From: Yponomeuta sedellus
Taxonomy: Eukaryota; Arthropoda; Insecta; Lepidoptera; Yponomeutidae
Reading direction: 5' to 3'
DNA length: 64,000 nt
Assembly: GCA_934045075.1 (NCBI GenBank)
Contig: OW203740.1
Location: 17,745,878 to 17,809,877 of the forward strand
The notes under the pieces are model-generated. The model saw nothing but the letters and a program-made list of their open reading frames with translations. It searched no databases and was not told where the DNA came from. Position 1 is the first letter of the stretch; every line of letters begins with the position of its first letter. This document shows, piece after piece, positions 12,401-19,068 of the stretch. A program made the position numbers and the translations under genes.

Positions 12401-15400
12401 ATAAAATAGTACATTACAGAACTAGGGTGGTAATACAAAGAAAGGCCGAGATCGCAGAAGTTTGCGGCCCGAGCTGTAAGCGAGGGACGTAAATATGCGA
12501 TCCAGAGCTTTCTCTATTACCTCCCGAGTTGTGTACATCTTTTTATGTCTACACTTGGTGTGGCATAAAATACTTTACAAATTTATAATTCCTTAATTTC
12601 CTTCGTTACAGCAGGAAGTAGGCGACGGGCCAGTCCCCTGGTGTTCCCCCGACCAGCTCTCCTTTGTAGCGGAGCAAGTGTCCCACCACCCTCCGATCTC
12701 GGCCTTCTACGCCGAACACGTGAATCGGCGCATCCAGTTCTCGGCCTGGGTATGGACGAAGAGCAAGTTCCTCGGCCTCTCTATCGGCGTACACAATATT
12801 GGGAAAGGCACCGTGACACTCCTGGATCTCGGGGAGGAGTATACGCTAACGTTTCCTAATGGATACGGCAGGTTAGTGAGATTGTTATCGATTGCCATGT
12901 CAAACTCTGTAGCGTTTTTCTTTCAAAACCTGAACCTTATTCATTTAGTTACTGTATCTAATTAGCACGTGTTTGTAGGCCCTAAAGGTAAGTCACAACC
13001 TCTTGTCTTGGCCTCGGCCTTCTACGCCGAGCACGTGAATTCAGTACTCGGCCAGTGTCTGGACAAGAGCAAGTTTTCAGGCGTTTCGTAACGGTGATAC
13101 TATTAGATCTCGGGGAATAGTATGAGATGACGTTTCAAAACATTTTTTTTTACCAACGAAAAGAATTTACATTCTGTTTGCTGAATATCAATGTACAATG
13201 TAAAGTGTAAGCCACTGCCTACAGGCCGTAGTAGAAAAAGGCAGCGAGAAAAAAAATCCAACACATCAGATGCTACCTATGATACGTACGTGATGCTACG
13301 TATGATAAGATCCCATGCCTGCGATCAATAATTTTAAACGCCAAAACATTCGTTGATTATCTTACAAAAGTAGGGAAAACATTAGTGCTGTGGCCAGACA
13401 CGAACAGCACGAGTGCTGCATAACCCAAAGGATACGGTAGATTAGTGAGATTGCTTTCCGTGCACTACTCCAAATGTGTCTCTGGCTTTTTCTAGTCTTA
13501 AGAGTAGAAGAGATACAAAACTGGAAGCGTAGATAAAAGCAATAGATAAAATCCCGGCATAACGACGAATAGACTCCTATCATCGCTGTTCTCACGCCGT
13601 TCGCAACTGCTTTCACTGAAATAAAAAACCTCCTTTACTATCGATACGCTGAGAAAAGGAATAAAATCAATCCCTTGTTCTCTCTACAGATCAATTCTCA
13701 CCGTGCCATGGATCGAGCTGGGCGGGCCGGTCACCATTGAGTGTCCGCAGACGGGCCATAAGGCAACCATAGATTTCATCACCAAGCCCTTCTACGGCGG
13801 CAAGAAACATCGAGTCACGTGCGAGATCTACGCCGGCGGGGATAAGAAGCCGTACTACAGCGCGCAGGGAGAGTGGAACACTAGGATGGACGGACGGTGG
13901 AATGACACCGGGGTACTTTGATATTCTTAACAAAAGCGTGAACTTTCTGAGTATGAGAATCTGCGGACTTAATTTTTTTCCTGATCCCAGAATCGCTTAA
14001 TTGTTAAGAACAATAGTAGGTTGGCCTGATAAGACAATTCGGCCTTCAAGGAGATCTGTATACGGAGTTAAAAGTGCAGGACGGCGGGCATCAGAAACAG
14101 CTTTAACATGGCGGCTGAGGTAATCGGTTATCTATATCTGGGTAAAACAGTCGTTCATTGCGGTAGCGCATCTGCCTACCATGCGAGAGGTCTCGGAGCT
14201 TGGGACAAAAAAAAAACCAGGTCTTGGATGTTTACATGTTTGTCATGTCGTTGTTTCTGGTACCCACGATACAGGGTATTTTAGTGTGGGCCCAGAAGCA
14301 ATGTATGTGCCAGTATGTAAATGTTATGTTATAGTCGATCAGAACCTTATACCCTTATACTTTGGCACCACCTTCTGACTTTGTCTTGCGTTGTAAAGGC
14401 TGTGGCACAAGGTCATCGAGTAATCACCGAGTAGTTCTAATGAAACAAAAAGCATCGAGTCGTTCGCGAGATCTTCGAGGGCGGGAATAAAAAGTCATAC
14501 TACAGTGCGCAGGGAAAGTAATATAATATAACATAGTTGGCCGACATCTTGCGTACCGCACGCGGCCTTACAAATCTTGCACCCAGCGAAAAAACGACAA
14601 TCCTTCGTGCACGTCATAATTCTATCGCTTTGTTTAAATATCGCTGTTAATAGTTGTTATTACTACAAGAAACTTATTAATATTCAAACAAAATACCGCG
14701 TTCCTGCGAGGAAGGACCCTATAACCTATAATAAAAAACAACGGTGAGTGAACTAAACTTTTTTTTCAGTAGATGAGTTACACAGATGTGTTGTATCTGT
14801 AATTGTGGATATATTTCAACAATAACATTTTACATACAGGCAGATACATTACTTCTGGCCCCACACTAGGATACCCTGTGTCGTAGTAACCAGAAACAGC
14901 GAGTAGAACGCTAGTATGGACGAAAGATGGAAAAGTACTGGGGTACGTGGATATTCTTCGTGACTAAAATCCGTTAGCTCAGGCTTCAGGTTGTATCTGG
15001 CCCAAAAAAAGCAAAATACTACAAAGCGCGCCTGATGCGCTTTTTACAAGCAAAACGTTTTCATTCTTAGGGAAAGCAAGGTTAAAAAATGTATTGCTCA
15101 TTGAAACGGATGGTTTTGTGTAATGATACTAATGATAGATAGATAGAGAACACTTTATTGCACAACCAGGAAAATATTACAACCATGATTTCTTAAATCT
15201 AAAAAACCTATTTAGAGGCTGAAAATTCCACCCATGCCGGGATTCGAACCCGTGACCTCTGGCTTTCCGTGCCAGTGCTCTTTCCAACTGAGCTTTTGGG
15301 CGACTCACCGGCATCAGTGAAATTTCGTACCTCTTTACAATATTCTCTGTATTACGTTCTTAAATCTAAGCAATGTTATACAATTGGCGTTCTTATCGCT

Positions 15401-18400
15401 AAGAGCGATCTCTGGTTCATAATGGTTCGTGCTCGAATCTGTGACGCTGAATCGTGTGTGCTCTCCTTTTATCGTCGTTTAAATCTGTTCAGTGGTTTTT
15501 ATACAAAAACAATTTTTTACTATTATTTCTTGTATCTTTGTTATGCCTTTCGCCTCTTTAACAGTAGTCAACAGTACTAGCAGACGTTGTTTTACCGACG
15601 GGTCAGTGAATTTAACAGACAGGTGAAACACGTAGCGATCGATAGCAACCCTTGTATGTCCCAACTGCTGGGGCAAGGGTCTCTTCCTGCATCGCAACAA
15701 GGTTAGGCCATACTCCACCACCGGGCCTAAGTCCGGGTTGGTGGAGGGTTGTAAGACACTGGCGGGCCTTACTGTCAGAAGTTATCAAGCCTAAGGCCTC
15801 TGGCATACCTAACCGCTAACTTTCCCCGCAGCGCACGGAAGTGCTCTTCGACGTGTCGAACATGAAACCCCGGCGCAAGCGCGTGGCGCCCATCTCCCGG
15901 CAGGCGGCGCTGGAGTCGCGCGCCGTGTGGCGGCACGTGACCTGCGCGCTGCGGGCCGCCGACTGCGACGCGGCCACGCAGGCCAAGCGGAAAGTGGAGC
16001 AGGCGCAGCGGGACGCGGTCAAACGGAGGGACCTTAGCGGGGAGAAGTGGAATACTCAGGTAAGTGGTGTTGGCTAAACGCTTTTAGTTTTCCAGGTTAG
16101 CAGTGATTTGGTAGGTTTTTCGTGCGGCAGGAGACTGGTCTACATACTGGTGATTGTCAATTTGTGAAAGATTCTCGCTCTGGTTGAAACAACTGCGTCC
16201 ACATCCCGCCATGGCACGCTAAAATCGCTCGCAACTGCGAGTATGGCGACTCGGCCACACAGGCCAAGCGGAAAGTGGAGCAGGCCCAGCGGGACGCCGT
16301 CAAACGGAGGGACCTTAGCGGGGAGAAGTGGAATACTCAGGCAAGTGGTATTGGCTATACGCTCTTAGCTTACCAGGTTTTAGTTAGCTTTGAGATGGTC
16401 GGTATTCCGTGCGGCAGGAGACTGGTCTACATACTAGGTTATTGTCAATTTGTGAAAGATTCTCGCTCTGATTAAAACAATGGCGTCCATATCCCGCCAT
16501 AGGACGCAACTGCGGCTTAGCGGTAAGTGGAGCAGGCCCAGCGGGATGCGGTCAAACGGAGGGACCTTAACGGGGAGAAGTGGAATACTCAGGCAAGTGG
16601 TGTTGGCTAGACGCTCTTAGCTTACCAGGTTTTAGTTTGTAGCTTTGAGATGGTCGGTATTCCGTGCGGCAGGAGACTGGTCTACATACTAGGTTATTCT
16701 CAATTTGTGAGGGATTCTCTCTCTGGTCAAAACAATCGAGTCCATATCCCGCCATAGGACGCAACTGCGAGTATGGCGACGCAGGCTAAGCGGTATGCGG
16801 AGCAGGCGCAGCGGGACGCGGTCAAACGGAGGGACCTTAGCGGGGAGAAGTGGAATACTCAGGCAAGTGGCGTGAGCGGGATATTTTTATCTTTCCGCGT
16901 AAACGGTGAGATAACACAATAATATGGCCAGACAGCTATAGTATGTTAGCTTTTAGAGTGTACCTCGGCTACTATCGGATCGAATCGGATATATTCGTGT
17001 AATAGAAATATCGGAACTAATATGAAACTTAATTTCAAAATCAGAACTCGATCATCAGTACGAAAACTCTACTCTAGAGCCCGAGTTATATTCTTAAAGC
17101 TAACAGACTATACACAGGCCAAGCGGTAAGTGGAGCAGGAGCAGCGGGACGCCGTCAAGCGGCGTGACCTTAACGGGGAGAAGTGGAATACTCAGGCAAG
17201 TGGTGTTGGCTATACGCTCTTAGCTTACCAGGTTTTATATTGTAGCTTTGAGATGGTTGGTATTCCGTGCGGCAGGAGACTGGTCTACATACTAGGTGAT
17301 TGTCAATTTGTGAAAGATTCTCGCTCTGGTTAAAACAATGGCGTCCATATCCCGCCATAGGACGCAACTGCGAGTATGGTGACGCGGGCACGAAGGCTAA
17401 GCGGTAAGTGGAGCAGGCCCAGCGGGAAGCGGTCAAACGGAGGGACCTTAGCGGGGAGAAGTGGAATACTCAGGCAAGTGGTGTTGGCTAGACGCTTTTA
17501 GTTTCCCAGGTTAGCAGTGATTTGGTCGGTGTTTCGTGCGGAAAACGTCGTCGGTCTACATAAGATAACAATATGATGAATATGACCAGGTAGCCACGCA
17601 GGCTAGGCGGTTAGTAGAGCAGGCGCAGTGGGACGCAGTCAGGGCGGGACCTTAGCGGGGAGAAGTGGAATACTCAGGCAAGTGGTGTTGGCTAAACGCT
17701 TTTAGTTTTGGTTAGCAGTGATTTGGTAGGAATGTCATGCGACAGGAGACTCCGGTCTACATACCAGGTGAATATCAGTTTGCTTTCAACACGAACAAAA
17801 GCTGTTAACAGTAGATTGCCAATTGCTAAAGGAGCATAGACGGGTGCAACAGATTTTAACCCGCAATTGTTCACATCTAGGTAACTAGCGCCGTCTAGGA
17901 GCAATACCAAAAGGACACTCTTCAAGTTCCTACTACATAGGAAGAACCAATATATTTTTCATTCATTCATTCACTTGAGTTAAGCAACAACTCTTACTCA
18001 ACTTTTGCTGTGTGGTGTCGGCCTAGAGAATAGCACTAACCCAAATTCTTCCCGCGGGTGTCGTAAAAGGCGACTAAGGGACACAAACCGGGGGGTGGGC
18101 AGCAACGCCCCCTGCAGTACAATTCCACCAAACTGCGATCCCCAACCCGCATGCCCAGCGTGGGGATTATGGGCACTACTCCCCAATGATGGCACAACCT
18201 TGCGGTATGGCACTCATTGGGGGAGGGCTGTGTCCAACAGTGGACCAATATAGCCTGAAGAAGAAGAAGAAGCAACAACAGGCGCAGTCAGGTGCAGGAT
18301 GGGTGACCGTCCGTGAATACCGCTAGTGCCATTTTTCCGAGCGCTTTCGTGCTTCGCAAGTGGTCAAGCCATGTGAGAGGCCTTATGGGCGGCTTGCTAA

Positions 18401-19068
18401 CGTATGACAGTAACGCCCGCCATTGTCTTACAATCCTCCACCAAACCGGACTTGGCCCACCTGGTGGAGTATGGCCTAACCTTGCTGCGATGCAGGCACA
18501 GACCCGTACCCCAGCATTGGGGGCATAAAAGGGTTGATATCGATTCATTCACTCATTAAAATTAGGCGTTCTCTTTTTGTTCTTTCGATTCTCTCGTTCT
18601 ATTAATCCTTAAACCAACTTTGTTTCTGCCATTTTCTACCGTCTTTAGCATCATATCTAAGGTTTCATTCGTAACCACAAGTATAATTCACAACCAATGA
18701 TCTCCCGCCATTTTTTTTATTTATTTTTTAACCAAGGAGGAACCATATTACGGGAGGAACAGGAACCCCTCGAGGCCGGCGGTAGGTCGCGCAAACCTCT
18801 CCTCCCACTCCCGGAACAGATCGTCGCGGGCTCCCTCTCTCCACCGCGCGATCTCCTGCGGAAGGGGCATCCCGCCTTTGGCGCGATGATATCCCGCCCT
18901 ATGTTAACCAGAAAGTCCTAACCAGTAGCTCTCTCTTTCCAGCTCTTCAGTCCGAAGGGAGAAGACGGGTGGGACTTCAACTTGCCTCTCAGCAAGCGGC
19001 TCGGCGCCAAGACTAACGTCTCCCCTCAAAAACGCGGCGACGTCGCTGCGTCGGAGAACACGAGATAA
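325..19068 (+). CDS. OSBPL9: Oxysterol-binding protein-related protein, ORP9/10/11 clade (3' seven exons)
   Basis: Lipid-transfer protein that exchanges sterol or phosphatidylserine against PI4P at membrane contact sites; this is family knowledge. Exons seen: 325-425, 8942-9134, 10385-10571, 12612-12871, 13690-13912, 15832-16059 and 18943-19068. All have AG/GT borders and phases that join without a break, giving about 438 residues of the C-terminal lipid-binding domain. The PH-domain exons must lie left of the window. Visible signatures are [55 protein letters not shown] and the K-x3-E-x3-R helix KRKVEQAQR. These carry the lysine, two histidines and K/E/R that contact PI4P in the yeast Osh4 structure, so the domain looks functional. 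ORP10 or ORP11 identity is possible; insects usually have one member of this clade. Oddity: decayed copies of several exons sit in the introns. Confidence 0.93.
458..634 (-). mobile_element. tRNA-derived SINE, family A, full copy
   Basis: On the - strand: tRNA-like head GTAGCGGTAGCGCATCTGCC with B box GGTTTCGAATCCC, then GGCTGGGGACAAAAAAAGCA, GTCGTTGTTTCTGG and a tail ending GTATGTAAATG. Best-preserved head of the family apart from 56140-56335. Confidence 0.8.
967..1932 (-). mobile_element. Family A SINE split by a LINE 3' fragment
   Basis: 967-1030 and 1827-1932 are the two halves of one family A SINE in reverse. The insert between them is a LINE tail. AGAA occurs at both junctions, a probable short target duplication. 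Confidence 0.75.
1033..1830 (-). mobile_element. LINE ORF2 C-terminal fragment (CR1/Jockey-like)
   Basis: The - strand frame from about 1830 to the stop at 1325 encodes a reverse-transcriptase tail: [52 protein letters not shown] and a C-terminal end [11 protein letters not shown]. This is the post-catalytic thumb region of non-LTR elements. The 3' UTR ends with ACTTACTTTAC-type repeats near 1035. 5'-truncated, as is usual. Confidence 0.75.
2395..2495. mobile_element. Half of the ACGTCGTCGAAACGTCGAGG hairpin element
   Basis: TGACCACGATGACTGTAACG, the ACGTCGTCGAAACGTCGAGG core and GTAAAATAGCAA, then AAAATATTCTAACTAT, match the loop and right arm of the 46351-46495 hairpin element. The central part of the arm is deleted. 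Confidence 0.6.
2496..4140. other. ORP intron 1: no gene; unclassified repeats
   Basis: 2935-3355 is GC-richer, with an internal near-repeat (GGGCTTTTGGAAGGGATGGA at about 3165 and GGGATTTTGGAAGGGATGGA at about 3203). It may be a retroelement 3' region. A run of ten or more C lies near 2911. 3640-3725 ends with TGTCAGCTAGTTAT, which resembles a Helitron terminus. No splice-bounded exon is seen. Confidence 0.4.
4140..4333 (+). mobile_element. Helitron-like 3' end
   Basis: ACGTTTAAACGGCTGGAGCG followed by ACCGCGGGTAACACCGCAGG and a terminus GGGCACAGCTAG before T. A short GC hairpin a few bases before a CTAG end fits the CTRR rule of Helitrons. A related fragment is at 63300-63452. Confidence 0.6.
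4556..4707. mobile_element. Short TA-target MITE with 22-base inverted ends
   Basis: CTGACCAACGTCACGAGGTG at the left and its complement CACCTCGTAACGTTGGTCAG at the right differ at one base, with TA on both sides (4554-4555, 4708-4709). The left TA directly abuts a truncated right end of MITE family F (4527-4553). Confidence 0.8.
4740..5622. other. ORP intron 1: AT-rich, nothing identified
   Basis: Apart from A/T runs (near 4795-4815) no repeat match, ORF or splice-bounded exon was recognised. Confidence 0.4.
5626..6628 (+). mobile_element. Non-autonomous PIF/Harbinger transposon
   Basis: Ends TGCCCAATTTCACCAACAAT and ATCGTTGGTGAAATCGGGCA are inverted repeats of about 27 bases. They are flanked by the 3-base duplication TTA (5623-5625, 6629-6631), the hallmark of PIF/Harbinger. 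Length 1003 bp, against a much longer autonomous element. It keeps one coding fragment, listed separately; the nuclease core and the Myb-like second gene are absent. Confidence 0.85.
5788..6013 (+). pseudogene. HARBI1-type transposase N-terminal fragment
   Basis: Reads [20 protein letters not shown], then [20 protein letters not shown] and [20 protein letters not shown], and stops being coding at a GTGAGT donor. This is the helix-turn-helix-like N-terminus typical of HARBI1 proteins. The catalytic DDE exon is missing, so it cannot act alone. Confidence 0.8.
6640..7025. other. ORP intron 1: LINE-tail debris
   Basis: CGTCCCACTGCAGGGCACAT near 6738 and GAGAAGAAGAAGAAGAAAT near 6847 resemble RTE 3' tails. 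No coding exon. Confidence 0.4.
7030..7265 (+). mobile_element. 5S-headed SINE / RTE-tail family C (5'-truncated)
   Basis: Contains TTTTTCCGAGCGCTACCGTG, GTGCCGGGTGTCATGTAATG, CCTTATGGGCGGCTTGATAA and the tail CAGTGGGGACATGCACGGGT. A reversed short piece of the same family lies at 130-205. Confidence 0.7.
7676..7875 (+). mobile_element. Degenerate tRNA-like SINE
   Basis: CCTCGTTGGCTAGCTGGCCC resembles an A box and GGTCGTGGGCTCGATTCTC a B box, followed by a non-tRNA body ending in ATTATTATTATT. A related head appears at 62150-62260. Not a functional tRNA: no acceptor stem closes. Confidence 0.45.
8060..8466 (+). mobile_element. 5S rRNA-derived SINE (family C), best head
   Basis: CGATCACGAAGGTTAAGCAA, then GGGCGCCGGTAGTGCATGTT and CGGTGACCGTCTATAACTAA, follow the order of the 5S rRNA internal promoter (A box, intermediate element, C box). 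The body GCCGGCTGCCGTCGATAGAT, AACTTCTGACAGTAAGACCA and tail CGTGGTGGAGAAGGAC end in GTTAATGATGATGATGAT. The TGA repeat is an RTE LINE tail signature. 7994-8060 is another tail piece. Confidence 0.7.
8467..8935. other. ORP intron 1 end: LINE-tail debris, then intron
   Basis: 8540-8680 repeats the ATCTCTCTGAGAGAAGCTTG/CCCTGCAGTGCAAC style of RTE tails in degraded form. No exon before the acceptor at 8941. Confidence 0.4.
8942..9134 (+). CDS. OSBPL9: ORP exon 2, start of lipid-binding domain
   Basis: Flanked by CCCCAG and GTGAGT. Encodes the acidic stretch [10 protein letters not shown], then [20 protein letters not shown] and [20 protein letters not shown]. This is the lid and first core part of the ORP domain. 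GC-rich third positions contrast with the AT-rich intron. A decayed second copy of its 3' half lies about 0.7 kb downstream. Confidence 0.92.
9317..9626. mobile_element. MITE, about 310 bp, copy 1 of 2
   Basis: Nearly identical to 45900-46206. Both copies begin with a GTGCGAGTTT-type end and finish with the complementary AACTCGCAC, so terminal inverted repeats of about 18 bases are visible. No coding potential. It lies in an ORP intron, directly after exon 2. The target duplication is not clear. Confidence 0.7.
9835..9975 (+). pseudogene. Decayed duplicate of ORP exon 2 (3' half plus intron start)
   Basis: Matches 9015-9165 with scattered substitutions and keeps the stretch for [24 protein letters not shown] 9-base piece near the end (GACCACTTC in the exon) is missing, and the donor GTGAGT has become GTGAAT. 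No acceptor is seen at the duplicate edge. It reads as a relic of a local duplication rather than an alternative exon. Confidence 0.8.
10161..10345. mobile_element. MITE of the TTTTCTAAGG/ACGTTTCGGC family
   Basis: Shares its ends (TATTTTCTAA and CCGTATAAAAACAG) and middle (AGGTGCC, GAAAGCATTA, ACTACCCTCGGCAAAA) with copies at 21317-21680, 25600-25815 and 58335-58630. Non-coding, in the ORP intron. Confidence 0.65.
10385..10571 (+). CDS. OSBPL9: ORP exon 3
   Basis: Preceded by TTTTACAG and followed by GTTCGTAAG. The first base completes the arginine codon begun in exon 2 ([13 protein letters not shown]). Contains [15 protein letters not shown] and the ORP hallmark [16 protein letters not shown], including a lysine that binds the PI4P headgroup in family structures. 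Ends in phase 0. Confidence 0.93.
11045..11180. mobile_element. Palindromic MITE with GC-rich loop
   Basis: Left arm GTGCGGAACTGTCATTGCAA pairs with the right arm TTTGCAATGACAGCCTTTCCGCAC, with an inner GTTCCGAC/GTCGGAAC pair. The loop (about 11100-11130) is rich in CG. Non-coding. Confidence 0.6.
12005..12152. mobile_element. Snap-back copy of the TTTTCTAAGG MITE family
   Basis: Arms of about 43 bases (12049-12091 and 12107-12150) are inverted copies containing TTATGCTCGTTTATTACATT and its complement, with a loop of about 15 bases. The flanking start TTTTCTAAGGTTATCACGAG matches the family at 21317 and 58335. Confidence 0.7.
12400..12570. repeat. Interspersed repeat, copy 1 (second copy at 58980-59210)
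   Basis: From AGTACATTAC to GGTGTGGCATAAA it closely matches 58980-59205. The other copy carries an additional hairpin of about 58 bases that is absent here. Unclassified and non-coding. Confidence 0.7.
12612..12871 (+). CDS. OSBPL9: ORP exon 4 with the EQVSHHPP signature
   Basis: Acceptor CGTTACAG, donor GTTAGT, phase 0 in and phase 2 out. Encodes the family signature [20 protein letters not shown] followed by [14 protein letters not shown] and [14 protein letters not shown]. The tandem histidines are PI4P ligands in the family. A second possible acceptor three bases downstream (CAGCAG) would remove one glutamine. Confidence 0.94.
13003..13140 (+). pseudogene. Decayed duplicate of ORP exon 4 (first piece)
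   Basis: Keeps GGCCTCGGCCTTCTACGCCG, GAGCACGTGAATT, GACAAGAGCAAG, then GGTGATACTATTAGATCTCG and GGGGAATAGTATGAGATGAC. These track 12700-12855 with deletions and a frame-breaking TAA and TAG. No splice sites survive. Confidence 0.75.
13425..13485 (+). pseudogene. Decayed duplicate of ORP exon 4 (donor-side piece)
   Basis: AAAGGATACGGTAGATTAGTGAGATTGCTTTCC matches the exon 4 end and donor region near 12858-12890 (GGATACGGCAGGTTAGTGAG). It is separated from the first piece by about 290 unrelated bases, so the duplicate was later split. Confidence 0.6.
13690..13912 (+). CDS. OSBPL9: ORP exon 5
   Basis: Acceptor CTCTACAG. The first base completes the arginine codon from exon 4. Encodes [18 protein letters not shown], the strand-rich core, then THKPFYGG-type [16 protein letters not shown] and [18 protein letters not shown]. 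Followed by GTACTT, a weak but canonical donor. Phase 0 out. Confidence 0.92.
14155..14335 (+). mobile_element. tRNA-derived SINE, family A
   Basis: The head resembles a tRNA (GCGGTAGCGCATCTGCCTAC, then a B-box-like GGTCTCGGAGC). It is followed by an A-run, CAGGTCTTGGATGTTTACAT, GTCGTTGTTTCTGG and GGGCCCAGAAGCAATGTATG. The same family occurs at 458-634, 967-1932 (split), 14828-14903, 56140-56335 and 61243-61650 (split). Confidence 0.75.
14445..14945 (+). pseudogene. Decayed duplicate of ORP exon 5, split by later insertions
   Basis: 14445-14525 matches the exon 5 stretch for [21 protein letters not shown]. 14905-14945 matches its end (GAACGCTAGTATGGACG, ACTGGGGTAC, TGGATATTCTTC). About 380 bases, including a truncated family A SINE at 14828-14903, separate the halves. 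Substitutions and lost frame mark a relic. Confidence 0.75.
14828..14903 (-). mobile_element. Family A SINE, truncated
   Basis: TTACATACAGGCAGATACAT through CCTGTGTCGTAGTAACCAG matches the 3' part of the family A SINE in reverse orientation. The tRNA head is absent. Confidence 0.7.
15127..15345 (-). mobile_element. tRNA-derived SINE, family B, beside a LINE-type tail
   Basis: On the - strand the head reads a tRNA-like region with B box GGGTTCGAATCCCGGCATGG, then AGCCTCTAAATAGG. Copies at 25846-25955, 47140-47208, 60355-60510 and 60611-60838. The edge at 15130-15165 holds GATAGATAGATAGAG and ACTTTATTGCAC, the usual 3' tail seen at 31426 and 52980. Confidence 0.7.
15640..15800 (-). mobile_element. 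5S-headed SINE / RTE-tail family C fragment
   Basis: In reverse it carries AACTTCTGACAGTAAGGCCC, CCTCCACCAACCCGGACTTA and the GCAGGAAGAGACCC tail shared with 7030-7265, 8190-8466, 18283-18545, 53680-53782 and 62275-62460. It ends about 30 bases before an ORP acceptor. Confidence 0.7.
15832..16059 (+). CDS. OSBPL9: ORP exon 6 with the K-x3-E-x3-R helix
   Basis: Acceptor TTTCCCCGCAG, donor GTAAGT, phase 0 both sides, 76 codons. Encodes [31 protein letters not shown] and then [20 protein letters not shown] and SGEKWNTQ. K-x3-E-x3-R is the conserved phosphoinositide-contact helix of ORPs. Strongly GC-biased at third positions. Its 3' half is repeated six more times in the downstream intron. Confidence 0.94.
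15960..17790 (+). repeat. Tandem array: 3' half of ORP exon 6 plus intron start, seven copies
   Basis: The exon segment from about 15960, the donor and about 190 intron bases recur. The AAACGGAGGGACC core (or its decayed form) lies near 16020, 16301, 16552, 16822, 17154, 17432 and 17639. Spacing is about 205-280 bases apart from one step that contains a MITE. Copies 2 and 4 keep an open frame. Copies 3, 5 and 6 have TAA where the exon has AAA, and copy 7 is degraded. The functional copy has donor GTAAGT; the six others have GCAAGT. Confidence 0.9.
16941..17109. mobile_element. TA-target MITE, family F, inside the ORP exon array
   Basis: Ends GTATGTTAGCTTTTAGAGT and TTCTTAAAGCTAACAGAC are inverted repeats with TA on both sides. 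Relatives at 46585-46778, 59933-60158 and 61270-61485. It separates array copies 4 and 5, so it arrived after the amplification. Confidence 0.75.
18002..18272 (+). mobile_element. Non-autonomous RTE derivative (LINE head joined to LINE tail)
   Basis: Starts GTGTCGGCCTAGAGAATAGC, as the LINE copy at 22316 does. It ends with the same tail (ATGGCACTCATTGGGGGAGG, TGGACCAATATAGCCTGAAG and a GAA repeat) seen after RTE reverse-transcriptase pieces. The middle is a short unrelated segment. Other copies: 52694-52970 (-) and 62917-63078 (-, partial). Confidence 0.75.
18283..18545 (+). mobile_element. 5S-rRNA-headed SINE, family C
   Basis: Opens with GGATGGGTGACCGTCCGTGA and ATACCGCTAG, matching the 5S rRNA C-box region, then ATTTTTCCGAGCGC, GAGAGGCCTTATGGGCGGCT, CTCCACCAAACCGGACTTGG and a tail ending GGGTTGATATCG. 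Inserted directly after the GAA tail of the preceding RTE derivative. Confidence 0.7.
18690..18925. other. GC-rich block in last ORP intron, probable LINE remnant
   Basis: After a T-rich run come AACCAAGGAGGAACC, CCTCGAGGCCGGCGGTAGGT and further GC-rich sequence up to ATATCCCGCCC. The composition is unlike the surrounding intron and resembles the 3' part of insect non-LTR elements. No motif proves it. No exon borders are seen. Confidence 0.35.
18943..19068 (+). CDS. OSBPL9: ORP last exon
   Basis: Acceptor CTCTTTCCAG. Reads [20 protein letters not shown] and ends [17 protein letters not shown] (TAA at 19066-19068). The DGW motif of ORP C-termini is present. The 3' UTR follows; the poly(A) site is not certain. 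Confidence 0.88.
   Translation, partial: LFSPKGEDGWDFNLPLSKRLGAKTNVSPQKRGDVAASENTR

Noticed and set aside
15200..15345. tRNA-like cloverleaf candidate
   Set aside because: A and B boxes are present but the acceptor stem does not close, and the sequence continues into the SINE body found at several places.
16275..16475. Small gene starting at a methionine in the ORP array
   Set aside because: The methionine is out of context (GTGGAG in the exon is read in another frame) and the peptide repeats exon 6; an exon echo, not a gene.
18005..18253. ORFs of about 80 codons on both strands
   Set aside because: They fall in the non-coding RTE derivative, whose other copies have different frames.
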